A stretch of DNA of 64,000 nucleotides from an uncultured Roseburia sp. (lineage in GTDB: Bacteria; Bacillota; Clostridia; Lachnospirales; Lachnospiraceae): assembly GCA_947642555.1 (NCBI GenBank), contig CANRSX010000004.1:124001-188000 (forward strand), given 5' to 3'. The translations under genes were made by a program, and so were the position numbers. The first letter of the stretch is position 1. Each line of letters starts with the position of its first letter. The notes under the pieces were generated by a model, which saw only the letters and a program-made list of their open reading frames with translations, did not search any database and was not told the origin of the DNA. Of the stretch, positions 51,907-60,461 are shown in pieces.

Positions 51907-52647
51907 TCAGACTTCGATTCCGGCTATCAGATCCCGGACCACCTCGGACGCTAAGATCAGGCCGGCGGCCGGCGGCACGAAAGCGACAGAGCCGGGCACG
52001 GCGCGTTTTCCTGCAGCGGCTTCCGGCAGGCTGACCCGCGGCTCCTCCCTGGAGTATACCACCTTAAGGCTCTTCACGCCCCGCTTCTTTAACTCGCGCC
52101 GCATCACCCGCGCCAGCGGACACACCGAGGTCTCATAGATGTCCGCCACCTCAAACGCGGTCGGATCCAGCTTGTTCCCGGTTCCCATACTGCTGATCAC
52201 CGGCGTTCCCGCCTCCTTTGCCTGCAGGATGATGGCCAGCTTTGCTGTCACCGTGTCCACCGCGTCAATCACATAGTCATACTGGTGGAAGTCAAACGCC
52301 TCCTGCGTCTCCGGGAGATAAAAACAGTTGTGAACCTTTACCTTACAGTCCGGATGAATCTCTAGAATCCGCTCCCGCATCACCTCTGTTTTATACCGCC
52401 CTATCGTCTTATGCGTGGCAATAATCTGCCGGTTTAGATTGGAAATACTGACCTTATCACTGTCAATCAGATCAATCGCGCCGATTCCGCTCCGCGCCAG
52501 CGCCTCCACCGCATAGCCGCCGACCCCGCCGATCCCAAAGACCGCCACACGGGCGCGAAACAGGCGAAAAAGAGATTCGCTCCCGATCAGCATCTGTGTC
52601 CTGCTCCACTGCTCCGCGGCATTTCGCTGCCCTGTCTGCTCTCCCAT
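51907..52647 (-). CDS. tcdA: tRNA threonylcarbamoyladenosine dehydratase (ThiF family)
   Basis: 246 residues. E1-like fold: VFGIGGVGGYAVEALARSGI (nucleotide motif), LIDSDKVSISNLNRQIIATH and YVIDAVDTVTAKLAII, then the CPLARVMRRELKKRGV segment typical of TcdA/CsdL. It cyclises t6A37 to ct6A in tRNAs. GAGGAGAGAGG precedes the ATG. It is probably co-transcribed with the ttcA-like gene, giving a small tRNA-modification pair. Confidence 0.9.
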   Translation of the reverse strand: MGEQTGQRNAAEQWSRTQMLIGSESLFRLFRARVAVFGIGGVGGYAVEALARSGIGAIDLIDSDKVSISNLNRQIIATHKTIGRYKTEVMRERILEIHPDCKVKVHNCFYLPETQEAFDFHQYDYVIDAVDTVTAKLAIILQAKEAGTPVISSMGTGNKLDPTAFEVADIYETSVCPLARVMRRELKKRGVKSLKVVYSREEPRVSLPEAAAGKRAVPGSVAFVPPAAGLILASEVVRDLIAGIEV

Positions 52648-52750
52648 CCTCTCTCCTCATTTCTCTGTATTCATCCGAATCCACGGACCGTTTCCGAACC
52701 ACTTCTTTGCCCTTAGTAGTATACCCTGTCCGCCCGAAAGAAGGGAATAC

Positions 52751-52792
52751 ACAAAAACAGTGCCGGCCATAGGAATTACCTATAGCCGGCAC
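52751..52792 (-). terminator. Terminator of the membrane hydrolase gene
   Basis: Minus strand stem GTGCCGGCTATAGG with CCTATGGCCGGCAC around TAATT, followed by TGTTTTTG. Located just after the stop codon at 52811. Confidence 0.85.
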
Positions 52793-52810
52793 GATTTCAA
52801 CTGGGGAAAA

Positions 52811-54667
52811 TCAGAATGTCGTATAAACCATTGCACCTGCACTTAACGTGGTAAAGGTGTTCGAGCAGCTGATCACGGTCACGAGGATCGCGCTGATCAG
52901 TCCCGCGATATACGGGTTTCTCGTCTTTTTATAAATAATCCTCGACATCAGCGCCGCGCCGAAGAGAATAAAGGCTACCGGGATCAGCCAGATCGCCGCA
53001 ATTCTCTCGCCCTCGCTTAAGCCGAGCAGCTGGCGCGATGTTGCATAAAAGCAGATGTACTGTGCTGCAACCAGGATAATGGAAGACATCGAGTTCGCGA
53101 TGCTTAAAATCAGCATATTCCCTTTTTCCTTCCCGATCGTGTTGTAGTTAAAGCAGTTCATCGATACGGAATGCGCCACATAAAATACCAGGAAGAACGG
53201 AAGGTAGCGCAGGGAAATCATCACCTTATCCGCCTCAAATGCCTTGATCGCCAGGATCCAGATCCTGAAATCAGCCTTAAAGAAATACTGTCCGAAAAAT
53301 ACGACCGAAAATGCCACGATCACCACCAGCCCGGCAAGCAGCAGCGTTCTCCACAGTGATTTTGCGGAGATCAGCACGCCGGCGTCCCGAAGCGACATTC
53401 CGTTTTTCTTCCCGTACAGCTGGTAAGAAAGCGCCATCAGGATCACACTGAAAATTCCGCACAGCAGCGACCACACGCCGATCGTGAGCGGTCCGGTCTG
53501 GCCAAAGAAGCTGGTCGTGTTGGAATATACCTTCTCGATGCAGAACAGGAAGCTGGCCGCCGAGAAAACGATGGACAATACCATCGCGCCCCAGAACCAC
53601 AGTTTTCCGGCCTGATCCTTCACCTCTGCCCCCTTTACCTCGTCCTTTGACCGAAGCGCTCCAAAATACTCTGTGTCGAGCATGGCAAGGGTAAAGAAAA
53701 TCACAAACAGGAAGAAGCCCACAAGCCCGATCGTGCCAAAGACAGTCTTCCACTGCCATATCTGGGAAGATGCCGCGAGCGGTCTGGGCGCTCCGAGCGT
53801 CGTCTCAAAAAAGTCGATCGCATACCCCGCGCAATCCGAAGAGAACGTCACGGCCGGATGGATACAGGTCGGGCGGTAAATCACGCGCACCGCATCCGTT
53901 CCGTCGATCGTCCTCGTGTAATAATTGGACGCTTCCGCCACAAACCCGGCGTCAGGCTCCTCGTTAAAGTTCAGAAACTTCTTCGCGCCGTTTGTCTCCA
54001 TAAATTCCTTCGGCGTCGTAAGCATATTTCCGGCGTCATCATAGGTTCCGAAATAAAAATCATCGTATTCGCTGGCGATAATGCCGACGCTGCGGCTTCC
54101 ATAATCCCCGCTGTGATCGCCGCCCGTGTCATCCTGCCAGTCTCCTGCCTGCTGAAGCACGCATGCGATCAGCGGCACTTCTCTCTCGTTGTCAATCGCA
54201 ACTGCCATATTTGCAGCCGTCCCGCCGCTCGAATGCCCCGTGACGCCGATTTTTGTCGTGTCCACGTAAGGCAGGGTCGCCACCATCTGAACCGCCCCGT
54301 CTACGCCAACCGCCCCGTCATAGAGATGATCGGATGAAACGCTCTCACTGTTTCCATGGCCGTGCATATCCAGCGTCAGCACCACATATCCGCGCCTTGA
54401 CAGCTCGACATTGTACATGTCCTGCATTTCCTTATTGTTGTACCACCCCTCAACCGTGACAATCGCCGGCGCCGGTGTCTCCGCCGTCGCATTGGGCGGA
54501 ATCCACAGATCCGCGCTCAGGAGAAATCCCTCCGGGCTCTCCCACGTCATGTTCTTGATACGGATCTTCTGATTACTCGTCTGCACCATCGACGTACCGA
54601 TCATGCTGATCAGACAGATGATCAGCGCAATGACGGTCCAGTGCTTTGCTGCCAGTTTGTTCCTCAT
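52811..54667 (-). CDS. Alpha/beta hydrolase fused to a multi-helix membrane domain
   Basis: About 618 residues. One N-terminal membrane anchor (WTVIALIICLISMIGTSMV), an extracytoplasmic alpha/beta hydrolase (~40-300) with nucleophile motif GVTGHSSGGTAA, VLTLDMHGHGNSES and a late His (CIHPAVTF), then about eight membrane helices from ~310 to the end. An outward-facing esterase or peptidase tied to a membrane bundle of unknown role. Start 54667 follows GAGGAGGGAATGTT. Strong promoter at 54827-54855 and its own terminator: single-gene unit. Confidence 0.8.
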   Translation of the reverse strand: MRNKLAAKHWTVIALIICLISMIGTSMVQTSNQKIRIKNMTWESPEGFLLSADLWIPPNATAETPAPAIVTVEGWYNNKEMQDMYNVELSRRGYVVLTLDMHGHGNSESVSSDHLYDGAVGVDGAVQMVATLPYVDTTKIGVTGHSSGGTAANMAVAIDNEREVPLIACVLQQAGDWQDDTGGDHSGDYGSRSVGIIASEYDDFYFGTYDDAGNMLTTPKEFMETNGAKKFLNFNEEPDAGFVAEASNYYTRTIDGTDAVRVIYRPTCIHPAVTFSSDCAGYAIDFFETTLGAPRPLAASSQIWQWKTVFGTIGLVGFFLFVIFFTLAMLDTEYFGALRSKDEVKGAEVKDQAGKLWFWGAMVLSIVFSAASFLFCIEKVYSNTTSFFGQTGPLTIGVWSLLCGIFSVILMALSYQLYGKKNGMSLRDAGVLISAKSLWRTLLLAGLVVIVAFSVVFFGQYFFKADFRIWILAIKAFEADKVMISLRYLPFFLVFYVAHSVSMNCFNYNTIGKEKGNMLILSIANSMSSIILVAAQYICFYATSRQLLGLSEGERIAAIWLIPVAFILFGAALMSRIIYKKTRNPYIAGLISAILVTVISCSNTFTTLSAGAMVYTTF

Positions 54668-54803
54668 AACATTCCCTCCTCTGTGTCCTGTGAACATCCT
54701 GTCTCTGGAAGAGCAAGCTTCCTGAAACAAAAAAAGATACATGGAAACATACAACTGTAACCATATACCTTCTTCTCTCTTCTCATCACAGGTATTAGTA
54801 ACC

Positions 54804-54855
54804 GCACTGTCTCAGTGCTTATGTTATTTATATCATATTCCACAAATAATGTCAA
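54804..54855 (-). promoter_or_regulatory. Promoter and downstream palindrome of the membrane hydrolase gene
   Basis: Minus strand TTGACA (54855-54850), 17-base spacer, TATAAA (54832-54827), essentially consensus. Just downstream, near the expected transcript start, lies a perfect inverted repeat GCACTG-TCT-CAGTGC (54804-54818), a candidate repressor site or 5' hairpin. Confidence 0.7.
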
Positions 54856-54894
54856 TCATTTATTTTGAAATTATGCATATTTTACAATCAGCCT

Positions 54895-55785
54895 TCACAC
54901 AAGAGGACTTCTTAGCACCCGGAACTTTCGCTCTGTCTCCCAGACCTCGCAAAGCCGGTCAAAATTCCGGTCCGGCTCCAAAAGCAGCTTCGCCAGCCCG
55001 TCCAGCTCCCGCAGCTCCTCTTCCGTCAGCCGATCCAGCCTGCCGTCTGCATACGCGGGCAGAAACGTGTAGGTGATCTCATCATTCATCAGGGCGTGAA
55101 AATCATAGATCAGATAGCGTGCCAGCGCCGGGATCCCGCACGTTCCAAGTCCGTCCGCATAGACAAAATGCCTGCCGTCCGCCTTTCCTCCCCTCACCGC
55201 AAGCCAGGTATCCGCAACCCAGTCAAAGCTGCTCTCCGGCATATCGTACTGTGCAAGCAGCATCCCGCCCTCCTCGTAAAAGCCGTCAGCGTCAAATGTA
55301 ATCCATCGTTCTTCCCTTTCACTGTAATACTGGTTGATCCAGTGATCCATGCTGGTACCCGGATGGAAGTACGACGCAAATCCCGCGCGGCTCCTCGCCG
55401 GGATCCCCTTTGCCTTGAGGATCGCGCTCATGAGCACAGACACATAGCGGCAGGTCACCACAAGCTTGTGCTCCACCGCCCGTTCCCGCACAAATCCCCG
55501 CTCATCCAGCCGGAACAGCTCCGCCGTCATCGCCGGCGCGGTCAGAAACAGGTCATCCTCACACCGCATCCGGTACCAGGGATACCGGTTCATGTCACCG
55601 TACAGCAGCGTTTCATTCGCATTGGTATTTCCCTCCTTTAAGGTTACCCGGTGGATCACCTGCGCACACACCAGCTTTCCCAGCGCAGAGACATCGTCCG
55701 GCAGGGAGCGGAAATACTCCGCGTAAGGGCCGGCATACGTATAAGTGCCTGTCTTCCTGTAGTGTTCCATAATATGTTCTTTCAT
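54895..55785 (-). CDS. Transglutaminase-like superfamily protein
   Basis: 296 residues, no signal peptide. The triad is readable: Cys in LVVTCRYVSVLMSAILKAKG then GIPARSRAGF, His in SMDHWINQYY and Asp in WITFDADG. This is the papain-like transglutaminase core found in bacterial peptidases and amidases; substrate unknown. Start 55785 (MKEHIMEHYRK) follows GGAGGACTGAG. The upstream frame to 55920 overlaps the dispersed repeat and is not coding. Confidence 0.82.
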   Translation of the reverse strand: MKEHIMEHYRKTGTYTYAGPYAEYFRSLPDDVSALGKLVCAQVIHRVTLKEGNTNANETLLYGDMNRYPWYRMRCEDDLFLTAPAMTAELFRLDERGFVRERAVEHKLVVTCRYVSVLMSAILKAKGIPARSRAGFASYFHPGTSMDHWINQYYSEREERWITFDADGFYEEGGMLLAQYDMPESSFDWVADTWLAVRGGKADGRHFVYADGLGTCGIPALARYLIYDFHALMNDEITYTFLPAYADGRLDRLTEEELRELDGLAKLLLEPDRNFDRLCEVWETERKFRVLRSPLV

Positions 55786-55817
55786 CTCAGTCCTCCAAAC
55801 TTCATTTTGTTCCAAAA

Positions 55818-55971
55818 GTTCAGCCATGCTCTGTGAAACGGGCGAATCATACTCGCATGAATGAGCGCGTTTTGCAGAGCATGAGCGGAGCGCCCGTATT
55901 TGAGCAAAAATCAGCTGCACTAGCAGCGCAGAGCGCTGTAAGCGCGGTTTTGCGAATGGCGCGGGCTGAAC
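55818..55971. repeat. Dispersed structured intergenic element, copy 2
   Basis: Second copy of the unit at 4020-4174, same orientation, GTTCAGCC to GGCTGAAC. Here the ends extend to AAAAGTTCAGCC and GGCTGAAC-gat-AACTTTT. Pairings 55826-55833 with 55875-55882, 55838-55844 with 55891-55897, and 55933-55937 with 55941-55945 are kept although bases differ from copy 1. It fills much of the 331-base gap 55786-56116, next to the HD cassette. Confidence 0.75.
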
Positions 55972-56016
55972 GATAACTTTTGAATCTAATATTTATGATG
56001 GCATAATCCGCTGCCG

Positions 56017-56056
56017 TTTACCCGTCATTTCCTGCTTTCTTCTGTCTGACGCCAGG
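56017..56056. repeat. Direct repeat bounding the HD cassette (left copy)
   Basis: 40 bases nearly identical to 58200-58239: TTTACCCG at one end and a shared 24-base block beginning TGCTTTCTTC at the other. The right copy is the 3' end of the lipoprotein gene 58193-58897; this copy is a frame-broken duplicate of it. The AT-rich two-gene cassette lies between. Confidence 0.75.
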
Positions 56057-56071
56057 ACTCGCCATAAACAC

Positions 56072-56102
56072 CAAAAGGCTCCCGGGATCTCCCTGGAAGC
56101 CT
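56072..56102 (-). terminator. Terminator of the HD cassette
   Basis: Minus strand GGCTTCC (56101-56095) pairs with GGGAGCC (56083-56077) over an inner GGG/CCC hairpin, followed by TTTT. Confidence 0.65.
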
Positions 56103-56116
56103 TACATGCGCTGTAG

Positions 56117-57739
56117 TTAATGTTCCTTAAACACTTCCTGTATTGCTATCGTTCTCAATATCTCTGCCAGCCTTTTCAGATCAATTTTTTTCTCTTGCTT
56201 CTTTCTTCTATAAAACAGATAAAAAAATTTTTCTCTTGCACTCTTTTCTGCCTTCAGTGTATTCGTAACCTTCTCAAAAAAACAAGATTTTTGTAACGTA
56301 TCAAATTCTATCTGAATTTTTGCAAACGCATCTTTTGCAAAACCGCTGTTAAACTGACTGGCTTTCAAAATCACAAAATCAAAATCAATATCCTGCTCCG
56401 TTGCAAATTCCTGCAATGCTTCTAACCATCGCAGATGCCTTTCTTTTTCACCAATCATCGCTTCCATGTTTTCTTTATTCGTAATTGTCGTTATAAGAAG
56501 GCTTTGCGCATTTTCAATATCCTTTTTACATGCATTCAGGGCGGCCTCATTTACCTCCTGCGATTTACATACAAAATTTAAATATTTACACAATCCTTCC
56601 AGGCCGTTTTCTACAATCTCAAAAATTTCATCTGTATAGACGGCATTAAATATTGCCTTATACTCTGCTTCCGACTTCCATAGCGGATGTCTTCTATCCT
56701 TTCTTTGAAAATATTCTTTCACAGAATCATGATCTGAATTCTTCATCAAAAAAATAATATCTGCATCACAGAGCAAAGAAATCCTGTAATCTTTCGAAAT
56801 CTGTACCCCATCCTCTGTCAGCGCTTTGTATGAAAATATGTTTACCCGTCCGTACTTATTTTTCAGCGCCTCCATTGCACTTTGTAACAAATATGCCTCA
56901 TATTGTACCACAGGATGATTCTGAATCCACTTGCGTTCCGCATCATGTGCATAAACCACATTTTCAATAACACTGATTGCACCTTTCGTAAATACAATCT
57001 GATACTTCTGCTCTTCTTTCAGGAATCTGATACTTTGCAGAAGACGCACATAATCGATCGAAACCGTATCAAATCCTGTTATATAGGCATCCCTTATAAG
57101 GTAATCCAGTTTGTCAACATCTATTACTGCAGAATTAAGCATAGAGATGACACCATTGAGAAAAGAATATTTTAGTCCGGTCTTTCTTGCATACAAATAT
57201 CCTGTAATACATCTGGCAAAAAAGCCTTTCTCTTCCTCACTCTGAAATAACACACTATAATCTCTCAGAGCGACAATCACACTCATCAGTTCGTGCGGTG
57301 CGGCCTTATAATTTTTACTTTTTATTTCTTCATATAAATCCTCATCCCCTGTAAGCTCTATGATATCATTATGTAATAAATCTCTCTGTCCATTTTCAAG
57401 AAAGTAATCTTCTCCTGTATGAGAAAACGGAGCATGTCCTAAATCGTGCAGTAAACATGCTATCTCAAATACTTTTAAATACCGTTCAAATTCCTCTATC
57501 TCCGTAAACGCTTCTTTATTACCGGCAATCTGTTCCGAAACAATGCACCCCAGATGATATACACCCAGCGAATGAACAAATCGATTGTGTACCGCAGACG
57601 AATACAGCGGGGAATAACTGGTCTGAATTACATTCCTTAACCTCTGAAACCCCGCTGTGTCAACAACATTCGAAATAATTGTCTCATCAATATCTATATA
57701 CCCATAGATCGGATCTTTAAATCGTTTATATTTTGTCAA
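56117..57739 (-). CDS. HD-domain phosphohydrolase (dNTPase-like, COG1078 type)
   Basis: 540 residues. HD motif set: FQRLRNVIQTS, HNRFVHSLGVYHLG, CLLHDLGHAPFSHTGED and a later Asp in VIDVDKLDYLIRDAY, as in SAMHD1/dGTPase-like enzymes that hydrolyse (d)NTPs. The C-terminal ~250 residues are helical and not recognised. Start is probably TTG 57739 with GGGGG six bases upstream, overlapping the stop of the small upstream gene (TTGA). Markedly AT-rich compared with neighbours, and bounded by direct repeats: likely acquired. Defence by nucleotide depletion is possible but not shown. Confidence 0.8.
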   Translation of the reverse strand: MTKYKRFKDPIYGYIDIDETIISNVVDTAGFQRLRNVIQTSYSPLYSSAVHNRFVHSLGVYHLGCIVSEQIAGNKEAFTEIEEFERYLKVFEIACLLHDLGHAPFSHTGEDYFLENGQRDLLHNDIIELTGDEDLYEEIKSKNYKAAPHELMSVIVALRDYSVLFQSEEEKGFFARCITGYLYARKTGLKYSFLNGVISMLNSAVIDVDKLDYLIRDAYITGFDTVSIDYVRLLQSIRFLKEEQKYQIVFTKGAISVIENVVYAHDAERKWIQNHPVVQYEAYLLQSAMEALKNKYGRVNIFSYKALTEDGVQISKDYRISLLCDADIIFLMKNSDHDSVKEYFQRKDRRHPLWKSEAEYKAIFNAVYTDEIFEIVENGLEGLCKYLNFVCKSQEVNEAALNACKKDIENAQSLLITTITNKENMEAMIGEKERHLRWLEALQEFATEQDIDFDFVILKASQFNSGFAKDAFAKIQIEFDTLQKSCFFEKVTNTLKAEKSAREKFFYLFYRRKKQEKKIDLKRLAEILRTIAIQEVFKEH

Positions 57740-58101
57740 GCCGAAACCCCCAGTGCACTTACAGAAACCCTGTCCATAAATGCCAGCATAACATTTACAG
57801 ACAAATATCCTCTGAATTTCTCCCATAACCGGCTGACAGGAATACCCTCTTTTAATCGAATCCCTTCGTCTATATTATCTGAAAACAATTCAAAATAATC
57901 CGAATAATCGTGCAAAAATTCATTTGTGCGCTCCTTTGACAGAACCAGTACTGCCTGTTCCTGTTTATCATTTAAATATTTTATTACTTTAGCACCATAT
58001 TCATCTAACTGTTTAAACAAAACCTCACGTTTTTCAGATTTTTCAACCAGTTCGATCAACGCATTCGCCACTAAATCTTCAATACCGATATATATGCACA
58101 T
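57736..58101 (-). CDS. Small partner protein of the HD hydrolase
   Basis: 121 residues, mostly helical and soluble, no recognised family. Visible pieces: GIEDLVANALIELVEKSEKR, VLVLSKERTNEFLHDYSDYF. Start 58101 follows GGGGAGGGG. Its stop overlaps the HD gene start, so the two products are made together. The name reflects that coupling, not homology. A good promoter lies at 58130-58158. Confidence 0.7.
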   Translation of the reverse strand: MCIYIGIEDLVANALIELVEKSEKREVLFKQLDEYGAKVIKYLNDKQEQAVLVLSKERTNEFLHDYSDYFELFSDNIDEGIRLKEGIPVSRLWEKFRGYLSVNVMLAFMDRVSVSALGVSA

Positions 58102-58129
58102 AGATACCCCTCCCCTTGTTATTTTATAC

Positions 58130-58158
58130 ATTTTATCATTATCTGACCATGAAAACAA
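58130..58158 (-). promoter_or_regulatory. Promoter of the HD cassette
   Basis: Minus strand TTGTTT (58158-58153), 17-base spacer, TAAAAT (58135-58130). The cassette thus has its own promoter and terminator between the direct repeats. Confidence 0.6.
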
Positions 58159-58192
58159 TATAAAATCATCTCTTATATATTATGATTCCCTT

Positions 58193-58897
58193 TTATAAAT
58201 TTACCCGACCTTCCATGCTTTCTTCTGTCTGACGCCAGGCTCTGCTGTCATCGATATCCAGCACGATTTCACCCTCCCGGAATACAATCGTGCCCACCTG
58301 CTCTTCTGCCCTGACCGTAAAATCCACACAGGTATCAAAGTCAGGGGACGCAATATTGATGCAAAGCTCACCCGAATCATTTGTCGTCAGCATCGTTTCA
58401 TTCAGGTCGAAACTGTAATCAAATACCGTCACTTCTTTTTCCACGGGATCAAAGTATCCGATCTGTGAGCGGGGAATGCCAGACCCCCATGAAAACGTAT
58501 CGTACAGCTCATACTGCCCGTCCCCGTTTAAATCCGCCAGCGCCATGCTCGTGATCCCGTATCCTCCGAAGCAGTTGCCGATGCTGTATACCTCGCCCTC
58601 ATACATGAGAAAGGAATCCGTCCACTTCGCATATTTGAAAATCCGAAATTCAGAGTGCTCTCTGACAAAGTCCGGCGTGATGTTAAAGCACTCGTCGTCT
58701 GATAATTCTGTAAATCCGGCGATTTTTTCAAATTCCTCCACCTGTTCTTTGTAGGAAGTAACGGTCAGCTCCGATTCCGGGGCAAGAACCGGGAGAGCCG
58801 CGGTTTCTTTCCCCGGGTCTGAGGTTTTTGCGCAGGCGGATATGCCGGACAAAAAACTAATGAAAAACAAAAACAGTGTGATCTGGTATTTTTTCAT
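58193..58897 (-). CDS. Lipoprotein, unknown function
   Basis: 234 residues. Signal peptide with lipobox LSGISAC, then a soluble domain with ALADLNGDGQYELYDTFSWG, an FG-GAP/EF-like Asp loop that often binds calcium. No enzyme motif seen. Its last codons (58200-58239) form the right-hand direct repeat of the HD cassette. A GGAGGGGCG-type site precedes the start. Confidence 0.7.
   Translation of the reverse strand: MKKYQITLFLFFISFLSGISACAKTSDPGKETAALPVLAPESELTVTSYKEQVEEFEKIAGFTELSDDECFNITPDFVREHSEFRIFKYAKWTDSFLMYEGEVYSIGNCFGGYGITSMALADLNGDGQYELYDTFSWGSGIPRSQIGYFDPVEKEVTVFDYSFDLNETMLTTNDSGELCINIASPDFDTCVDFTVRAEEQVGTIVFREGEIVLDIDDSRAWRQTEESMEGRVNL
58200..58239. repeat. Direct repeat bounding the HD cassette (right copy)
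   Basis: Matches 56017-56056 in the same orientation with a few substitutions and a one-base gap. Lies within the 3' end of the lipoprotein gene, which remains intact. Confidence 0.75.
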
Positions 58898-59001
58898 GAT
58901 AACGCCCCTCCCTGTCTGCTGTCATATCTATAATACCTTTTCAGAGAGCAGATGTAAACCTGCTGATTTATCATGCGGTCCTGTTTCAGTTTAAAGATGA
59001 C

Positions 59002-59358
59002 TTAATCCTTATGCGCCCTCCGCCAGTTCACACGACGCGCCTTTTCCTGGGCAAAAAACTGGTCCACTGCACGCTGTTTTTCCGCCTCGGTCAGATCTTG
59101 TTTTTGCCTGCGTTCCGTTATCGTCTGCATAAACGGCCTTGCCGGATACTGATCCGGCGCCATGCCTTTCTGCTTCCACAAAAAGGCGTTGCAGACAGTG
59201 GAACGGAGCGCTTCCCGGACATACAGGCCCATGAAGTAATCTCTCTCTTTGCTGACGTCTTGTGATTTCTTATGAATACAGCATAGCAGATTCCGGTCGG
59301 ACATATCGGACAATGTGAACATATGTTCTGAATCATGTTTGTATGCAACATTTCCCAT
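59002..59358 (-). CDS. Hypothetical protein, basic C-terminus
   Basis: 118 residues, soluble, rich in Arg/Lys/Gln toward the end (LTEAEKQRAVDQFF, then KARRVNWRRAHKD). No family recognised. AAGGAGAGGAAGT precedes ATG 59358. It is divergent from the duplicated-domain lipoprotein. Related small proteins seem to occur as single genes in Lachnospiraceae, but that is recollection, not a search result. Confidence 0.6.
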   Translation of the reverse strand: MGNVAYKHDSEHMFTLSDMSDRNLLCCIHKKSQDVSKERDYFMGLYVREALRSTVCNAFLWKQKGMAPDQYPARPFMQTITERRQKQDLTEAEKQRAVDQFFAQEKARRVNWRRAHKD

Positions 59359-59369
59359 ACTTCCTCTCC

Positions 59370-59398
59370 TTGACAATACTACAATTACAAGTTATCAT
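59370..59398 (+). promoter_or_regulatory. Promoter of the duplicated-domain lipoprotein gene
   Basis: TTGACA (59370-59375), 17-base spacer, TATCAT (59393-59398). Confidence 0.65.
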
Positions 59399-59434
59399 GT
59401 TTATATAAAAGTAATAGGAATAGGAGAGGAAGAC

Positions 59435-60379
59435 ATGAAAAAAGTTTTATCCATCGCAGCCGCCGTAACTGCCATTGCACTCGTTTTATCTTTTGCCGGA
59501 TGTGGCGCTCCGTCAAACGAGCCTGTGAGAAAGCCTTCTTCGGTATCAACGAATCCCCCTGTCAGTGAGGATACTCAGCTTCCCGGGAAACAGGAGGAGA
59601 ACATTGATAAAGAAATCCAGGCGCCCGAAAAGCAGGAAGCTTCCATCAGCGAAACTGCACTTGTAGAGGAAGCAGGCGTAAAAATCACAGCAAAAAGCTT
59701 AGACAACAATGGCTTCATGGGGCCGGAAGTGAAACTGCTGATTGAAAATGATTCTGGCAAGGATTTAACGTTCCAGTGCCGCAACGTTTCCGTCAATGGA
59801 TATATGGCGGATGCCATGATGTCCGTCGATGTGGTAACCGGCAAGAAGGCAAATGACAGCCTTGCATTTATGAGTTCTGATCTGGAGCTCCTCGGCATCA
59901 GCACCATTGCCGATATGGAATTTTCCTTCCACATTTTTACCACCGAAGGCTGGGACGATTATCTTGACACGCCGCAGATTCAGCTGAAAACCTCTGCGGC
60001 AGATACGTATGAATATACATTTGACGATAGCGGTGATGTACTCTATGATGAAAACGGTATCCGGCTGATTGTAAAAGGACTCGCCGAAAACAGTTCCATT
60101 TTCGGTCCGTCCATTATGGTATATATCGAAAATAACAGCGATAAAAATATCACGGTTCAGACTCGCGATGTATCCCTGAATGGTTTTATGCTGTCTCCCG
60201 TTTTTTCCTCTGATGTGGCAATCGGAAAACACGCGGTTGACGCCATTACCTTCCTGTCATCGGAACTTGAGGAAAACGATATTACGACAATCGAAAACGC
60301 AGAGCTTTCATTCCACATTTTTGACGCTGCCGGATGGGATACCATTGTCGACACGGAGCCCATTATCATAACATTTTAA
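59435..60379 (+). CDS. Lipoprotein with two copies of an Ig-like domain
   Basis: 314 residues. Signal peptide and lipobox LSFAGCG, a Pro/Glu/Gln-rich linker to ~75, then two ~105-residue repeats: first KITAKSLDNNGFMGPEVKLL...NVSVNGYMADAM, second RLIVKGLAENSSIFGPSIMV...DVSLNGFMLSPV, each ending in SFHIF plus an AxGWD-type motif. The pattern (ENDSGKDLTFQCRNVSVNG) resembles DUF4352-like/Ig-fold extracellular domains. Start 59435 follows AGGAGAGGAAGAC. Internal duplication is plain; function unknown. Confidence 0.8.
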   Translation: MKKVLSIAAAVTAIALVLSFAGCGAPSNEPVRKPSSVSTNPPVSEDTQLPGKQEENIDKEIQAPEKQEASISETALVEEAGVKITAKSLDNNGFMGPEVKLLIENDSGKDLTFQCRNVSVNGYMADAMMSVDVVTGKKANDSLAFMSSDLELLGISTIADMEFSFHIFTTEGWDDYLDTPQIQLKTSAADTYEYTFDDSGDVLYDENGIRLIVKGLAENSSIFGPSIMVYIENNSDKNITVQTRDVSLNGFMLSPVFSSDVAIGKHAVDAITFLSSELEENDITTIENAELSFHIFDAAGWDTIVDTEPIIITF

Positions 60380-60398
60380 ATGATAACCTGTACAGACA

Positions 60399-60442
60399 AA
60401 CAGGATGCGTTCTTTCTGTTTTGACCGCATCCTGTTCTTTTT
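60399..60442 (+). terminator. Terminator of the duplicated-domain lipoprotein gene
   Basis: ACAGGATGCG (60400-60409) with CGCATCCTGT (60426-60435), followed by TCTTTTTC. Confidence 0.8.
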
Positions 60443-60461
60443 CTTTCTGTCATCTGCTTTC

